Under the pieces are notes generated by a model. It searched no databases and was not told where the DNA came from. It saw only the letters and a program-made list of their open reading frames with translations. Of a stretch of DNA of 6,346 bases, positions 5,075 through 6,346 are shown piece by piece. How positions within the stretch are numbered: the first letter of the stretch is position 1; each line of letters opens with the position of its first letter. The stretch is from Variovorax sp. (GTDB lineage Bacteria > Pseudomonadota > Gammaproteobacteria > Burkholderiales > Burkholderiaceae_C), in NCBI GenBank assembly GCA_028292835.1, contig JAQGLP010000302.1, forward strand, positions 1 to 6,346. Direction: 5' to 3'. A program made the translations under genes and the position numbers.

Positions 5075-6346
5075 GCGAACGGTGCGAGGCCCAGCGCCTC
5101 GCGCAGGGCCGGCAGCTGCCCGGCCAGCGGCGCGGCGCTGTCGAGGCAGCGCAGGTCGAGCAGCAGGCGGTCCTGCGAAATGCGCCCGATGATGGGGCAG
5201 GGCAGCGAACGCAGGGCACGCGCCAACTCCTCCAGCGCGCTGCCGAGGCCCTTCCTGAGGGTGCCCGCGGGCGCGAGCGCGAGGCCGGCCGAGGGCAGGC
5301 GGTCGACCGGCAGCGAGCCGGAGCCGATCTGGCTGTTCAGCGCGACGATGTCGACGGTGTAGCGCGGCGCGACGGCCTGCGCCAGCCGCGGGGCGAGCGA
5401 CTCGGCCAGGGCCTGGATGTCCCCCTGCGACCGCGTCAGGTGGCGCAGCGTCGGCAGGTCGCGCGTCAGGCGCTCGGGCTGCAGGTACAGCTGCAGCGTG
5501 GCTTCGAGCGCCGCCAGCGGCAGCTTCGACACGCGCAGCGCCCGCTTCAGCGGAAACCGGCGGATGCGGCCGACCGCCTCGCGCGTGCCGACGATCAGGC
5601 CGGCCTGCGGCCCGCCCAGCAGCTTGTCGCCCGAGAACGTGACGACGTCACAGCCCGCCGCGAGGGCCTGCTGCGGCATCGGCTCGTGCGGCAGGCCGTG
5701 CGCCGCCAGGTCGATCAGCGAGCCGCTGCCCAGGTCGGTGGCGAGCGGCACGCCGCGCGCGTGGGCGATCGGCGCCAGCACGGCCTCGTCGACCGCCGAG
5801 GTGAAGCCCTGCACCACGTAGTTGCTGGTGTGCACCTTCAGGACCAGGCCGGTGCGCGCACTGAAGGCACGCTCGTAGTCGGCGGGGTGCGTGCGGTTGG
5901 TGGTACCGACCTCGACCATGTGCGCCCCGGCGCTGGCCATCACGTCGGGCATGCGGAAGGCGCCGCCGATCTCGACCAGCTCGCCGCGCGAGACGATCAC
6001 CTCGCGTTCGCGCGCCAGCGCGGCGAGGGTCAGCAGCACGGCGGCGGCGTTGTTGTTGACCACGGTGGCGGCCTCGGCGCCGGTGATTTCGCACAGCAGC
6101 GACTCGACCAGGTCGTCGCGGTCGCCGCGTCCGCCCGTGGCCAGGTCGTATTCGAGGTTGCTGGGGCCCGCCAGCGTGTGCACCAGCCGCGCGATGGCCT
6201 CGTCGGCCAGCACCGAGCGGCCGAGGTTGGTGTGGATGACGGTGCCCGTCAGGTTGAGCACGGGACGCATGCGGGGCGCCAGGCGAGCGTGGCATGCCCG
6301 GTCCAGGGCATCGCCCAGGGCCTCGGTGCCCAGGCGGCCGCCTTCG
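5071..6346 (-). CDS. selA: L-seryl-tRNA(Sec) selenium transferase SelA, 5' end beyond the window
   Basis: SelA is a PLP enzyme of the cytoplasm that converts Ser-tRNA(Sec) to Sec-tRNA(Sec) using selenophosphate. The sequence matches the SelA family along its whole visible length: the LNLTGTVIHTNLGR opening, NNNAAAVLL, RGELVEIGGAFRMPDVM, VHTSNYVVQGFT, TDLGSGSLIDL, and the cofactor site FSGDKLLGGPQAG, whose lysine (codon 5623-5625) should form the PLP Schiff base (Lys295 in E. coli). The C-terminal LSQIGSGSLPVDRLPSA-type block and the LDLRCL end are present. The first in-window ATG (6270) is not the likely start: the frame stays open for 25 more codons to the right edge, and in E. coli SelA the RPVxNLTGT motif lies about 80 residues in, so roughly 55 residues should be missing. 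The stop TGA (5071-5073) overlaps the selB ATG, implying translational coupling. Function is near certain; only the start is unseen. Confidence 0.97.
   Translation of the reverse strand, partial: EGGRLGTEALGDALDRACHARLAPRMRPVLNLTGTVIHTNLGRSVLADEAIARLVHTLAGPSNLEYDLATGGRGDRDDLVESLLCEITGAEAATVVNNNAAAVLLTLAALAREREVIVSRGELVEIGGAFRMPDVMASAGAHMVEVGTTNRTHPADYERAFSARTGLVLKVHTSNYVVQGFTSAVDEAVLAPIAHARGVPLATDLGSGSLIDLAAHGLPHEPMPQQALAAGCDVVTFSGDKLLGGPQAGLIVGTREAVGRIRRFPLKRALRVSKLPLAALEATLQLYLQPERLTRDLPTLRHLTRSQGDIQALAESLAPRLAQAVAPRYTVDIVALNSQIGSGSLPVDRLPSAGLALAPAGTLRKGLGSALEELARALRSLPCPIIGRISQDRLLLDLRCLDSAAPLAGQLPALREALGLAPFA

Noticed and set aside
3014..5362. A plus-strand open frame of about 780 codons antisense to selB, and a minus-strand frame of about 750 codons (2964-5219) shifted relative to selB
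   Set aside because: Both are Arg/Ala/Gly/Pro/His/Gln-rich, show no recognisable domain and cover the proven selB frame, tRNA-Sec or both. They are open because stop codons are rare at this GC content.

Overview
The window is GC-rich (by eye about 70%) and coding capacity is almost complete. Every gene I can support lies on the minus strand, so transcription runs from high to low coordinates. GC content, codon use and protein similarity suggest a proteobacterium, most likely a betaproteobacterium of the Burkholderiales (Comamonadaceae-like). This placement is an impression from sequence style, not a phylogenetic result.

The right half (6346 to 2975) is a compact selenocysteine (Sec) module in the order selA-selB-selC. 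selA (L-seryl-tRNA(Sec) selenium transferase) runs off the right edge of the window. selB (the Sec-specific elongation factor) overlaps it by an ATGA. 69 bases after selB lies a complete tRNA-Sec gene (selC, 96 nt with encoded CCA, anticodon UCA, 8-bp acceptor stem, long variable arm). A hairpin followed by a T-run at 2912-2934 looks like the intrinsic terminator of this module. Together these genes charge tRNA-Sec with selenium and deliver it to UGA codons; selD and the selenoproteins themselves are not in view.

The left half (2857 to 1) is a PhnD/PhnC/PhnE-type ABC importer: a periplasmic binding protein with signal peptide, an ATPase, one complete permease and the first 99 codons of a second permease that leaves the window on the left. 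The genes are tightly packed: a 19-nt gap, then GTGA and ATGA overlaps. By family name this would be a phosphonate importer. However, it directly follows selABC in the same direction, and its binding protein differs from classical PhnD at ligand-loop positions. The more attractive reading is a dedicated selenium oxyanion (selenate or selenite) importer feeding the Sec pathway. I recall that a PhnD-like subfamily already carries the name 'putative selenate ABC transporter substrate-binding protein', so this would be a known but experimentally thin hypothesis.

No mobile element, CRISPR array or tandem repeat was seen. The only gene-free stretches are short: 3071-3139 between selB and selC, and 2858-2974 between selC and the binding-protein gene.
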